This document shows, in pieces, positions 38,033-48,600 of a stretch of DNA of 64,000 bases. A program made the translations under genes and the position numbers. Position 1 is the stretch's first letter; each line of letters starts with the position of its first letter. The notes under the pieces are model-generated. The model was not told the DNA's origin. It was given only the letters and a program-made list of their open reading frames with translations, and ran no database searches. Origin of the DNA: Datnioides undecimradiatus (Eukaryota; Chordata; Actinopteri; Lobotiformes; Datnioididae); contig WARS01000138.1 in the NCBI GenBank assembly GCA_008933995.1, positions 269,001 through 333,000 of the forward strand, given 5' to 3'.

Positions 38033-38199
38033 GTAAGAAAACACTTTCTCCTTGTTGCACTGTGATCCAGGATCCCATTAAGTTTAGATGGTCTGAAGTT
38101 TTAGATTTGAGCAAACCTCAGGCTGCCTTCTGGCTACTTGCTGCTCCAGTCTCGTGAGGCACCAGTTCAACAGTTTTTGTACGACGGTTTGTCACCGTG

Positions 38200-38214
38200 T
38201 CTATGGTCTACGAC
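38200..38214 (+). other. TRD diversity segment D1 (cassette 2)
   Basis: A 15-bp core TCTATGGTCTACGAC, 7 bp longer than the cassette 1 version. 5' 12-RSS: AGTTTTTGT 38172-38180, CACCGTG 38193-38199. 3' 23-RSS: CACAGTG 38215-38221, ACAAAAACC 38245-38253. Confidence 0.92.
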
Positions 38215-39412
38215 CACAGTGACTGAAGTCAGACTGACGCTGTTACAAAAACCTCTGCTGAGCCTCCGAGGCCTGAATGCTGGTCCTGGACTGGAACCTG
38301 CTCTGGTTCTGGGACTCCTGTGAGTCCTGGAGGTTTGAAACAAAGATTCACACGTTTTTCCAACTCCACCTGGAAAGTTTTGCAGACCCTCCAGAAAACA
38401 GAAAACCCTTCCAGGATTTGGAGGTTTTGTCCCACAGGAAAACCCTGAATCCTCCAGAGCAGTGATGTTTGTGTGTGATCCAGGATCTGTTGTCCATCTG
38501 GGGCAACCAGCCACAGACCTCAGCCCAGGTACTGCTGCTGTCACCTCAGGAGAACCTTAGAACCGAACCACGGAGAACAGTCAGGTTAATAACAATAATG
38601 ATAACCAAAGAAGCCAGCTACACACTCAGAGATCATGGAGGCGTTTGATTGGTTGTTACCTAGCAACAGTGACCCCATGCTGTCGGCCAACAAGACTTAA
38701 AAAGGTTTCATCACGTGTGGGGCTTAGCCATGACTTTAGCAGGTCACTTTTGTGATTTATATTTAATGGCGGCATTAAATCAACAACAAAGACCTAGAGT
38801 TAGCATACTAACTTAGCTGCGTGCTTATCGGAAACAGAGTGCAGCTGAAGGGCTGATGGGAGAGTCATCAGCTCTGCAGAAGCGTGATGAATGAAAAAGT
38901 TAAAAGTGATAGCGAGTATTAATCAGACACCGCTAAACTGACCACATTCCATCAGCCTGAGCAGTTAGCATGCTAACCGCAGCTAAACTATGATGTTGAA
39001 CATGCTAAACATTATGCCTGCTAAACATTAGCATGTTATTAGCACATGAGCAGCGTTGCCCATGTGATGACAAATGTTTTCTGGTTTTTTGATTAAATAA
39101 GTTTAATATAACTATAATATCAATATATCATGTAATATATTATAAATATATAATATAATGTTTCTCATTGTGAACTTAAACCACGTAGCTCATACAGTAG
39201 AAATGTTGTTGATGCTGGCGTCTCATAACAGAACAGAGTTTAAAGATAATTGAAATATATTAATGTTGATTAATACAGATTCGACGTTTGTATTTAACAT
39301 TGAAAAGAACAAGACTTTGTCGCGTGTTGTTGTTGTTTGTTATTGGGCGCCTGGGCTCGTCCGTCTCCTCCTGCAGCTGTGGGAGGTTTTTGTACGAGGG
39401 TTTCTCACGGTG

Positions 39413-39425
39413 TTGGGGTGGGATA
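39413..39425 (+). other. TRD diversity segment D2 (cassette 2)
   Basis: Core TTGGGGTGGGATA (G-rich, typical of D). 5' 12-RSS: GGTTTTTGT 39385-39393, CACGGTG 39406-39412. 3' 23-RSS: CACAGTG 39426-39432, 23-bp spacer, ACTAAAACC 39456-39464. Confidence 0.92.
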
Positions 39426-39818
39426 CACAGTGACTGAACTTCCACTCACTGCTGAACTAAAACCTCCCGTCGCCTTCTAACCATCAGCTGACCCGTCTAA
39501 ACGTCAGGATCAATGGACCAGACACCACAGGCGCTCTCTGGGCTTCAGGTGAATCCTCAGCTGCTGCGTTTCTGCCTTAAAACCGTCAGATTTCTTCATT
39601 TCAGTGAACATCTCGTCTCCCCTGAGCCGAAGCTGAGCTGCTGAAATCCTGCTTTTTCGTGTATTTTCCAGGTTAATGGACATCAGGCTCTCCTGTGTTT
39701 GCTTGTCTGTGCCGTCGGCTGCGCCTGAATCCTCATGAAACATTTTTTAATCTTTTGGAAGCTTCTCACAAGGACGATGGGCAGCTCAGAGGTTTTTGTA
39801 TGGGGCTGTAACACTGTG

Positions 39819-39866
39819 ACGCTTTAGTGTTTGGAAATGCCATACGTCTCACCGTCGAGCCGAAAG
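39819..39866 (+). CDS. TRD joining segment (cassette 2)
   Basis: 12-RSS with consensus nonamer GGTTTTTGT 39791-39799, 12-bp spacer and consensus heptamer CACTGTG 39812-39818. The J reads ALVFGNAIRLTVEPK and ends with donor GTAAG at 39867. The split G joins the first C-delta exon to make Asp. FGNA replaces the usual FGxG. Confidence 0.88.
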
Positions 39867-39930
39867 GTAAGAAAACACACTTTCTCCTTGTTACTGTGAT
39901 CAGGATCCATTAAGTTTAGATTTGAGTTTT

Positions 39931-41800
39931 AGCGTTTTACTGTTTAAACTTAATGAATCGGTTGAGTTGAGTCGATGAGCTGCTGTGAAACAGCTGCAGA
40001 CTTTCTGAAACTGTGACAAAATGCAGAGAGACAGTTTAACGTTCAGCAGGAAGTCCTGGAAAAGTCTGAAAATGTCCTAAATGATGTTTTCTGTCCTAAA
40101 TGTGTGAACACAGTGAACAGCAGGTCCAGGTTAGTTTCATGCTGTGGCATGCTGCTAGTGAGGAAAAATCATTATATCATCAATAAAGATAAAATTCATT
40201 TCTTTACGACATTTAGCTGAAATTGAGTTAAAGTCCTGAATAAAATGTGCAAAAATAGTTGTTTTTAAATGTACAGAATAAAGCAGCTTTAAATGCCTTC
40301 ATCAGATTAAATTCTATGAGGTCTTAAATTCCCTGTATCATGTTCAAATTAAAAATTGCAGTTGTTCCTTATTGCTTGTGTCGTGTGAGACTGAGAGTCA
40401 AAGGCATTTAATCGAAAACAAAGTATTTTAATGCAGAGTGATTTATTGAATAAGGGCAGGAGCTAAGTCTGTTCTGAAAAATGACATAATATATAAAAAG
40501 CTTTAAACATAGACTAAAGATAAAGTCTAATAGGATTTAAAATTTTCGAAATAATTTAGCTTCTTAATATGTTTAATATGTGATTTCATGTTGCATTTCT
40601 CTGATGAAAGTGATTAAATAAACATAAATTCAGACTGATAAAAGAATAATAATCATATAGTAACATAGAAATGCACCTTCGGGCACTTTATATGTAAAAG
40701 AAAACTCTTATTACAGTTAAAAGTGTTTAAATGCACTGAAATAATGTTAATGTCTACAGTAAAATCTAGCACATCAGCCCTGAAATGTAGTTTTGAAAGT
40801 GGTTTCTTGGTTTCCTCTGTTGGGAATTACAATTCCAACTAATTATTCTAATAAAAATACTGTTAATGATCATTTGTATGCAAATACAACTTCATGTGTT
40901 TGACTTTAGCTCCTGTAAGAATAGAGAAATCAGTTGTAGAAGATCTTAAAGTTGGTTTGTCGTTTCTGCTAGGAGGTCCACTACTAATTGCAATAAACAT
41001 TATTATAAATAATTTTTATAAATATTTAGATGGTACCTATAGCAGAAGAAAAGATAAAAATACAGTGTCCAGCCGCATCGAATCATTAAATACATATAAA
41101 ACAGTATCATCTGCATAGAGATTCACGCTACAGTTGCAAACAGCTAAAAACAAAAAATGAAATAATGAAGTGTGATTTATTTCATCAAAGGGTTTCATTG
41201 TTTTGGAGCTGTGATGTTTTTCATGTCTAATTAAATAATTCACCACTAAAGAAAACTCCAGGGTAAAGTAAATAAAATACATGAAGTCTTTATTTGGTTG
41301 TTGTCTGTGAAATGAGCAGGTCGCCTGCTCAGAAGGTCGGAAATAAATGTACATTATTACTATAATTAATAAAAGTAAAATGTATTGTTATTTGTTGCAC
41401 TCTAAAGTGATTTACATAAAAACATGAAATAACATCAGAGGAATAATTAAAACAGACACAGGAGAAGAATTAAAGAACATCTCAAAACCTTAAAATAGTT
41501 TCAGTCACATTAGATTCAGCTCTATTCTCTGTGAACACTCTCATGTCAATAATAAGATGAAGTTCGAAAGACTGAACTTTGCATTTCATATGTTTACACA
41601 ATATTTCATTGTATAGAATATATTTTAAGATCTTTGTTTATTAATGTTGTGTAATATGGTTCATGTCAAAACATGTTCCTGTGGTGATTTGAAGATTGTT
41701 TGAAATATTATTTCTAAAGCGCAGGCGAATGTTTTCAGCATATTCTGGGTTATTTCTGGGACTCTGTGCTGGACTGATGTGGTCATTGTTTCGGTTCCAG
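39931..41800 (+). other. J-delta to C-delta intron
   Basis: A/T-rich 1.9 kb in which I find no further J-delta motif or RSS. It holds a reverse-oriented reverse-transcriptase relic (separate entry). Confidence 0.6.
41040..41200 (-). mobile_element. Non-LTR retrotransposon RT relic (YADD box)
   Basis: The minus strand encodes NLYADDTVLYVF, the catalytic YADD box of LINE reverse transcriptase, preceded by INHTSL-like residues. It is a short decayed fragment with no full domain. Confidence 0.55.
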
Positions 41801-43854
41801 ATCCGTCCCCCAAGCCGCCGACTCTGTTCGTCCTCAGTCCTCTGCAGCCCGATGGCGTGCCCATGAACCGGCTGGCCGAGGAAGTCTGTCTGGCGACCGG
41901 TTTCCAGCAAAAGGACGGTGAGATGGGCTTGAACGTGAAGGACCAAACAGTCAATGTGACCACCAGCAACGCCGTTCTGTCCCCAACCGAGAAATCCTAC
42001 ATCTCCGTCGGATTCACCAACAGAACCATCTACTCGTGCGAGCTGAACGGCGAGTGGGGCAACAACAACAACGGTAAGACCGCTAACAATGTGTCGTACC
42101 TGTCTGTCCCATCCGTCGTGTTAACGGTCGTGTTTGACCTGATTCTCACTGATTTTACAGACGCGTCGTCCTTTAAATCATCACTTCATCATTTTTAGTG
42201 TTCAAGCTGATTCAAAACTGATGAAATCAACACAGAAATGTGTTTTTAAACGCACTTTGTCTTTTCCTGCTGAAGAGACTTCAGATCGTGTTTGACAGAG
42301 AGAGGCACGGATGTTTTCAGGTTTTGTGAATTAATCTGATGTGAGACGTTGTTTAACATGATAAACTCTGATGTCATCACATTTACATATAGTCTCACAT
42401 TGAAAATCACTTTTACATCTTTAATATTTGACCTTTCTCCTGTAAACCCTTTGAAACTGTCCGACGTGTGAAATGATGTGAAACGTGATAAAGTCACATG
42501 TTGTGATGATTCGCTGTCGTTGCTGACAGGTATTAATTATTATTATTACTAGGGGTGGGACTTTAACGCGTTAATTACGCTTAATTGCAAAAAAATTAAC
42601 GTGTTAAAAAAACTAATGCATTTAATCGCAGTGTGCGTTCCAAACAACACAGAACGTTTGTCAGTGCACGATTTCTGAGTACACCGATTACACTGATGCA
42701 CACGTCAGAGCTCGGCTAACGGCTACCAAAAAGGAGGAATCGGATGAAAGCGCGTCGCTAGGACTGATGCACTTCAACCCTGCGGTACCGTCTAAATGCA
42801 AAGCATGTTGCAGCGAGCACAGAAACCACCAGAGCTGTTAGCGCTAGCAGTCCCGGTCCGAGTTCGAACAAGAGGTGTCGGCAGCCCGAACTCGATCAAA
42901 TGACTGGCTTCAGGACCAAAGTTAGTGAGTGTGATAGTCTAATGTACAACATCATTTGTGCTGAGGGTACCTGGAGTTTAAAGGAGAGTTTTTCCAGACA
43001 TTAAAAGAGCTCGAGTTTACAATATTCATGTCTGTGTCTATTATTTGATTCAGTCGTCCACTAAAATCCATTTAAATTAAAAAATGTTGCTTTTTGGGGC
43101 AAATATTATGTGATTAAAATGTGATTAATGGAGATTAATTAATTACAAAGCCTCTAATTAATTAGGTTAATTTTTTTAATCAAGTCCCACCCCTAATTAT
43201 TATTATTATTGTTGTTATTATTATTGTGCATCTGACGAATGTGTTCTCTGTTCGTACCAACCAGTTGACCTCTGCGCCGACCTTCATCCAGGTGAGTCAC
43301 TGCACACCTGCTGTCTGTCTGTCAGTTCATTTCAGTCACTGATCTCTGCAGCACAAACAACAACAACAACAACAACAAGCTGATTCAAAGTGCTTTATTT
43401 AAAACGTGAAACACAATGAGACAAACTGAGTGGAGGTTCAAGGTTCGAGGTCCTTTACTGTCATTGGATCAAGTGAGAAATGAAATGTTCACCAGCAGCC
43501 AACAAACAGAGAATGTACCCTCTACCCCAGGTAAATAAAGAAACAGAATGGCAAACAGAACAGAAACAGACTAAGAGAACATTTAGCGTGAAATCTGAAT
43601 GATTAGCTCCAGATTTGAGATAAATCACCTGAGAGCTTCCTCAGACCTGGTCCAGATGATCTGAGACCAGCTTCATCAGTTTGGTGGATTCAGTGCTGCA
43701 CCTGTCGACTCACAGCAGATCTGTTTCCTGTCTCACCTGTGCAGAGGAGGCCGGGCTGAACTTCCTCCTGCTGGTGATGAACGGGCTGAGGATGGTGTTC
43801 ACCAAGACTCTGGCCTTCAACACCATCCTCACCATCAGAGCTGTGCTTGCCTGA
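41801..43854 (+). CDS. trdc: T-cell receptor delta constant region (TRDC)
   Basis: Three exons: 41801-42073, 43265-43291 and 43745-43854 (stop TGA 43852-43854). All are joined in phase 1, giving ~135 residues after the J-C Asp. Exon 1 is a C-type Ig domain starting DPSPKPPTLFVLSPLQ, with the Cys pair in EEVCLATGF and TIYSCE and N-glycosylation sites NVT and NRT. No Trp lies between the cysteines. Exon 2 is a 9-residue connecting peptide with the interchain Cys (VDLCADLHP). Exon 3 is the transmembrane segment with the basic residues expected for CD3 pairing (NGLRMVFTKTLAFN) and almost no cytoplasmic tail. Delta rather than alpha is chosen because D segments lie just 5' and a large J-alpha array lies 3'. 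Confidence 0.9.
42550..43195. mobile_element. hAT-like non-autonomous DNA transposon (MITE) in TRDC intron 1
   Basis: Perfect inverted ends TAGGGGTGGGACT and AGTCCCACCCCTA are flanked by near-identical 8-bp ATTATTA(C/T). Subterminal TTAACGCGTTAATTACG / ATTAATTAATTAC words are typical of hAT MITEs. The ~640-bp interior is non-coding. Confidence 0.8.
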
Positions 43855-43887
43855 CCGGGATGGAGAACGGCCGACGAGCTGCAAAAG

Positions 43888-43916
43888 CAACAACAACAAC
43901 AACAACAACAACACAA
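43888..43916. repeat. (CAA)n microsatellite in TRDC 3' UTR
   Basis: About nine CAA units between the TRDC stop and its polyadenylation signal. A second short run is at 43359-43377. Confidence 0.9.
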
Positions 43917-43958
43917 ACACAATCATTCAGGCTGAGCAATGTGGATTTTATTCTGATA

Positions 43959-43964
43959 AATAAA
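43959..43964 (+). terminator. trdc: TRDC polyadenylation signal
   Basis: AATAAA 105 bp after the TRDC stop codon. Confidence 0.6.
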
Positions 43965-44310
43965 ATCCAAATATAAAAATAAAAGTGCTGCAATTTCTGA
44001 AAAACAGCAAAACAAAAACGTTTTAGTAAAAACATAAATAATCAATTTTATTATTTAGTTTTTATTTGTTGTATTTTTTCCCTCTGTGTTGGAAAAATGG
44101 CTCCAAATTCAGAAATACATCGGGAGCACATCAGGAGAACATCAGGAGAACATCAGGAGAACATTGTTCCACGTTCAGACGTAACAGCTGTAAATGACTG
44201 CAACACAAACCGGAGTGAAAACAGCATCTGCTGATTTTCTGGATTCAGAGCACATTTATCTTCATGTGTGTTTTAGTGTTTGTTGGTCCTGTTTTTCACT
44301 TGTCTTCGTT

Positions 44311-44575
44311 TGTAAACAGGTTTGTGTGTAAACAGGTTGGTGTGTAAACAGCTTTGTGTGTAAACAGGTTTGTGTGTAAACAGGTTGATGTGTAAACAGG
44401 TTTGTGTGTAAACAGGTTGGTGTGTAAACAGCTTTGTGTGTAAACAGGTTGGTGTGTAAACAGGTTGATGTGTAAACAGCTTTGTGTGTAAACAGGTTGG
44501 TGTGTAAACAGGTTGGTGTGTAAACAGCTTTGTGTGTAAACAGGTTGGTGTGTAAACAGCTTTGTGTGTAAACAC
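44311..44575. repeat. 16-bp minisatellite (GTGTGTAAACAGGTTT), about 16 copies
   Basis: Units vary at the last four bases (GTTT, GTTG, CTTT) in an irregular alternation. It lies about 450 bp downstream of TRDC. Confidence 0.9.
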
Positions 44576-44699
44576 TGTAGAAACGCCCTGCTTGCTGTAT
44601 TTTTGCTGTTTCACTGTTTTAAATGGTCAGAATCATGTTGTTAAAGATGTTTGCAGGTCGTGTGACGTCCATAATAAATGTGTCTGTCTCAGTGTTTTG

Positions 44700-47650
44700 A
44701 GAATTGATCCTAATAATAATTAATAATAATGATCAGTTTATATGAATAATGTTTCCTTTGGACGTCGATGTTCACGCGGTGACTTCTGATCCTTCACAGG
44801 CTGAGATCTTTGTCCTTTTTCTGAGTTTTTAAATAAAAGTTCAGTTTTCTGTTTGTGAACAGGATGACGAACTGTGTGTGAGTGTGTGTGTCTGCAGCAG
44901 TTTGATCGGTTGAAACCACACTCCAACAGAAAGCTGAAACATCACAACAGTCAGACGTGATAAAGATCAGACAGGAAGCAGCTCAGTCTCAACGCAAACC
45001 GCTGCTTCGCTCTGCTCACGTGTTCGTAACCTGACAGAAGAAAACAAACATCTAATGAAACACGAGCTCAGTCAGTATACTTTCCATACATTACCTGATA
45101 TTCATTATATATTCAGTATATACATAAAACCCTCAGAGGACTGATCACAGATCAGTGCTGAGGAAGGAAACATGACCTGCATGAGCTCAGGTGTCACATG
45201 TCAACGTGTGAAACACCAGTGTCAGCTTTAATGTCAGATGATGGTGATGACGATAACAAAGATGAAGGTGGTGATGATGGTGATTAAGATGATGGTGATG
45301 GTGGCGAGCTCAGCAGCTGCTGCCACCTGCTGGACCACAGGTGAATCTCAGTTCAGAGCCTGAGTGAAGCTGCTCTCAGGTTTCATTCTGTAAATGCTGG
45401 AAAGTGTGGTGGCGACAACTGTGTCCTGTTTCTGTGTGAGAGGCCCCGATACTTCAACATGTTGGGACACATTGATGTGATATGATCACTGCTGGGTAAC
45501 CTTTGTTTGTTGCATGTGCCAGGTCAGCGTGACCTGAGCTGTTTAGGGGGTAAACTGAGGAACATCTGGCCTCTTGAATTCTGAGAAGTCATCGAGATGT
45601 TGTATAACCAAACAGAGTCCACACACACACATACACATACACACACATAGGGAGTGAGGCAAGATAGGTTTGTGTGGAACAAGGATAAAAGGGGCATGAG
45701 TGCTGGACTTCAGGGCTGTTTGCTGGGGATTGAGAAACTGTTGAAGCTGTGTACGACTTCAATAAAATCCTGTGAAGGGCTGCTGATTGATCCTGAGTCA
45801 TCGAGTCCTTCTTCACAGCTTCACAGGTTCTATGACTCAGTAGCAGTCTAAGCGTGATGCAGGTCAGACTGAAGCTCCACCTCCTGACATCAGGTGTAAA
45901 ACACCTGAAACGTCTCAGCTGCAAATCAAAACAAACCGAGTTTAATCAGTTTGAATCAAACTGGACCACAGACCGGTGTGTCCTTCACACCACCTCCACC
46001 AATCAGGTCACAGCATTAGATGCTGATCCAGCCACCTGTTGCATCATGGGAGGTTTCACTCACAGACTGCAGCATGTTTGATACCTGAGCAGGTCTGATC
46101 CTGAACCTGGACCAGAGACAACAGGAAGCTACATGGCTCTGCTAGCATACATGCTAATGAGAGCACAGTATGTGAGATTCATACATGACAGCAGATGTGT
46201 GTGTGTGTGTGTGTGTGTGTGGGCGGAGCACTGATCAGTGTAACTGCAGACACCTGCAGCAGGTGAACTCCACTCTGCTCTGCAGCTCTGAGCAGCAACA
46301 TCTCATCACACACACCCGTATTTATGAGGAGTGACATCTTTAAGTGGTGTTTAGCTGCAGACAGGAAGTGATGTCATCGTTAGTTTGTGTCTGTTTGACT
46401 GTTTTTAACGACTGATGGAAACGTTCAGTGAATCTGCAGAGTGCAGCTCAGCTTCAGCTCGGTCTCTGATGCAGCAGCTGCAGTTTGCTCTCAGTTTTCA
46501 GGTCACAGGTGAGGTTCAGCTCAGAATCAGGTCACTTCAGCGCCGCCGTTTCCTTCCCGCCTCACACACAAACTATAAACGCACTCCTGGAGGAGCTCGT
46601 TCATGTCTGAGCAGGAGAAGCTGAGGAGGAGTCGTGAAGCTGATCATCTTCATCAGAGATCCACCAGGACTCCTCCAGACCAGCAGGCTCAACCTGCCGC
46701 TCTCACCTGGTGATGATCCTCACTCAGCTGAGACTCTGAGGAGCCAACAGGTCCAGCTCCTCCGTCGTCTCACATCCTGACAGAAGCTGCTGACATGATC
46801 AAAACTGATCCTCAGTCAGCCACGTCTGAAGCTGAGTGGTGACCCCTGCACTGATAGGAGGTGGCAGACATAGTTTACCGATCAGCTGGCCGATCAGCTG
46901 ACAGTCTGTTTTCTGACTTTGACTGCACGGCTGATTTTCATGGATTTAGCCAGACCAGGTGATAATGTCACTGTCCTTAGTCCTGCCTGCTGAGCTGTGA
47001 TTGGCTCAGTAGTTCTGCAGGTAACCAGGATCACAGACTCTCACCCGGTGGGGATGGACACGTCTCTGGTTCAGGTGTTTGACGTGGGGAAAGCTGTTAT
47101 CTGTGTGAAAGACGACAGATCGAAGTGGGAACGTGACAACACACACACACAAACAGACGCACACACACACATGCTGGCTGTGTGTGTTTGGACTGAGCTG
47201 CAGGTGAGTTTGTGTTTTAGTCTCTTTGTAGAAATAGAAGTGAGAGAAGATTCAGAGAGTCATCAGAAACAGACGCTCGGACAAAATGAGAATGAAAACG
47301 TGTGGAGACAGGAGCCACCCTCGGGACAGGTCTGAAATCCAGTTCACACAAATACAAGAACTGATTCATGAATGTGAATGAGTGATGAAAATAACTGTTC
47401 AGAATCACTGAAACCAGTCCAACAAAACAGACTGAGCTGAAAACAGTATGAAAAATACAACGAACCGCTTCAGTTAAACACAAATACCGACGTGTCGAAG
47501 CTGGTACGATTCCTGTTTTCATGCATTTGCTCTGAAAACCTGTCAGTGACGTTTTGTCTCGGAGTAAAAACCAGCACGAACTGTGAGTTCTGAATTATTA
47601 CGGTTAACATTTACGTTGAGAACCAGAGGCCGGGGCGAAGATGCAGGCGT
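44700..47650. other. TRDC to J-alpha spacer
   Basis: No coding segment or RSS is recognised. Contents are a GT microsatellite (46197-46221), a GATGATGGT-rich patch (45236-45305), CA-rich words, and one possible LTR listed separately. Confidence 0.5.
45460..45817 (+). mobile_element. Possible solo LTR
   Basis: The segment begins TGTTGGGACAC, has a TATA-like AGGATAAAAGG near 45680 and a polyadenylation signal AATAAA (45761-45766), and ends CTTCACA. The order promoter-R-polyA fits an LTR of a retroelement. I could not find a matching target duplication, so this is tentative. Confidence 0.3.
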
Positions 47651-47690
47651 TGAAGCTGCAGCAGTTTTTGTCACGGTGTGTGTCACAGTG

Positions 47691-47753
47691 TTACTGCGCA
47701 GGGAGCAAACACTCTTCGCTTCAGCTCCGGGACCAAGCTGACGGTCGAACACG
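47691..47753 (+). CDS. TRA joining segment 1 (window numbering)
   Basis: 12-RSS: AGTTTTTGT 47663-47671, CACAGTG 47684-47690. Core RFSSGTKLTVEH with FSSG instead of FGxG. Donor GTGAGA. First J of the array. Confidence 0.82.
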
Positions 47754-48042
47754 GTGAGAGTCACGTTTTTATGATTTCACACAACAAAAACTGAAAAATG
47801 TGTCATTTCATTTGCTTTTATTCACGTTTTGTAGCGTTTGATTGAAACACTCGGGCTGCAGAATGCACAGCAAGTAAACTACTACCATGAAAACGATCCA
47901 CAGACCAATGTGCATTAAACTAATTAAACATAAAGCTCAGTGTGAGGTGTGACCTGTTAAAGTGGATCAGTGAACAAACAACAATGAAGCAGGAACAACA
48001 ACAGTGTGAGCCGCAGTATTTGTCACAGTGGCAGTCACAGTG

Positions 48043-48102
48043 TGAAGAACCAGGGAAACAAACTTCACCTCAGCTCCGGGACCAAACTGACGGTCGAAGA
48101 CG
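48043..48102 (+). CDS. TRA joining segment 2
   Basis: 12-RSS: AGTATTTGT 48015-48023, CACAGTG 48036-48042. Core LSSGTKLTVED, with Phe replaced by Leu. Donor GTAACG. Close paralogue of segment 1. Confidence 0.8.
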
Positions 48103-48297
48103 GTAACGTTCACATTTTTACTGATTTCACGATTTAAGATGCGTCAACGCGACTCATTGTTCGTCCTTTAGTTTGAGTTTGTTTCAGGTTTTTTTTTAGC
48201 TGCACTCGTTTACTGCAGGAAAATCAGCAGCAACAGGAATATTCCAACAAACAGGCTCATGTGAGCACAGAGCCAGGCTGTGGGTTAGAGACGCACG

Positions 48298-48347
48298 GTG
48301 TCTGTCACAGTGTTAACGCGCCGAAGACGCTGAGGTTCATGTTTCTA
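48298..48347 (+). pseudogene. TRA joining segment relic A
   Basis: A spacer and heptamer like segment 1 (GTGTCTGTCACAGTG) are followed by a short J-like start (TLRF). There is no nonamer, no FGxG and no donor. Confidence 0.5.
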
Positions 48348-48540
48348 GGATGAAACGTTTGCAGACTCTTCAGTTCTCCTGTCATCTGAGTTCATTACAC
48401 TTTGGAAAGTTCTGAAATGTTTGAAATATCAAACTGTAGAAGTCGTGTTTGTCATCAGAACCAAACGGTGAAACGAGCAGAGCGTCTGCTCAATAGAAGA
48501 TCTTCGGTCACTGGTCCCAGTTCAGTCTGAGCCTCAAACT

Positions 48541-48600
48541 GGTTTTTGTTGAGCTCTGTGTGTCAGTGTGACTGGACAGGGAATAATTTAAGGACTTTAT
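48541..48600 (+). pseudogene. TRA joining segment relic B with perfect nonamer
   Basis: Consensus nonamer GGTTTTTGT 48541-48549 and CAGTGTG 48564-48570 are separated by 14 bp instead of 12. The following TGACTGGACAGGGAATAA starts like a J but stops and runs into a tandem repeat. Confidence 0.5.

Larger units (their letters stand above)
36304..38106 (+). repeat. TRD D-D-J cassette, copy 1
   Basis: First of two tandem ~1.8-kb copies (second 38107-39930). Both begin GAGCAAACCTCAGGCTGCCT and end after a J-delta donor and ATTAAGTTTAGAT. Each holds D, D and J segments in that order. The copies align over their whole length but differ by many 1-7 base indels. Confidence 0.88.
38107..39930 (+). repeat. 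TRD D-D-J cassette, copy 2
   Basis: Tandem partner of 36304-38106, in the same orientation. Its RSSs are more canonical than those of copy 1, especially for D2 and J. Confidence 0.88.

Noticed and set aside
40894-41118. 74-residue + strand frame with a hydrophobic segment (LSFLLGGPLLIAIN)
   Set aside because: No splice context or known family; overlaps the antisense RT relic and A/T-rich intron.
42246-42497. 83-residue minus-strand frame in TRDC intron
   Set aside because: A/T-rich intronic sequence without similarity.
41801-43854. Assignment of the constant region as TRAC
   Set aside because: D segments lie directly upstream and the large J array downstream, which fits D-J-Cdelta-Jalpha order; a C-alpha should be 3' of the J-alpha array.
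44311-44575. Regular repeats resembling a CRISPR array
   Set aside because: No distinct spacers; units are contiguous 16-bp minisatellite copies in a vertebrate genome.
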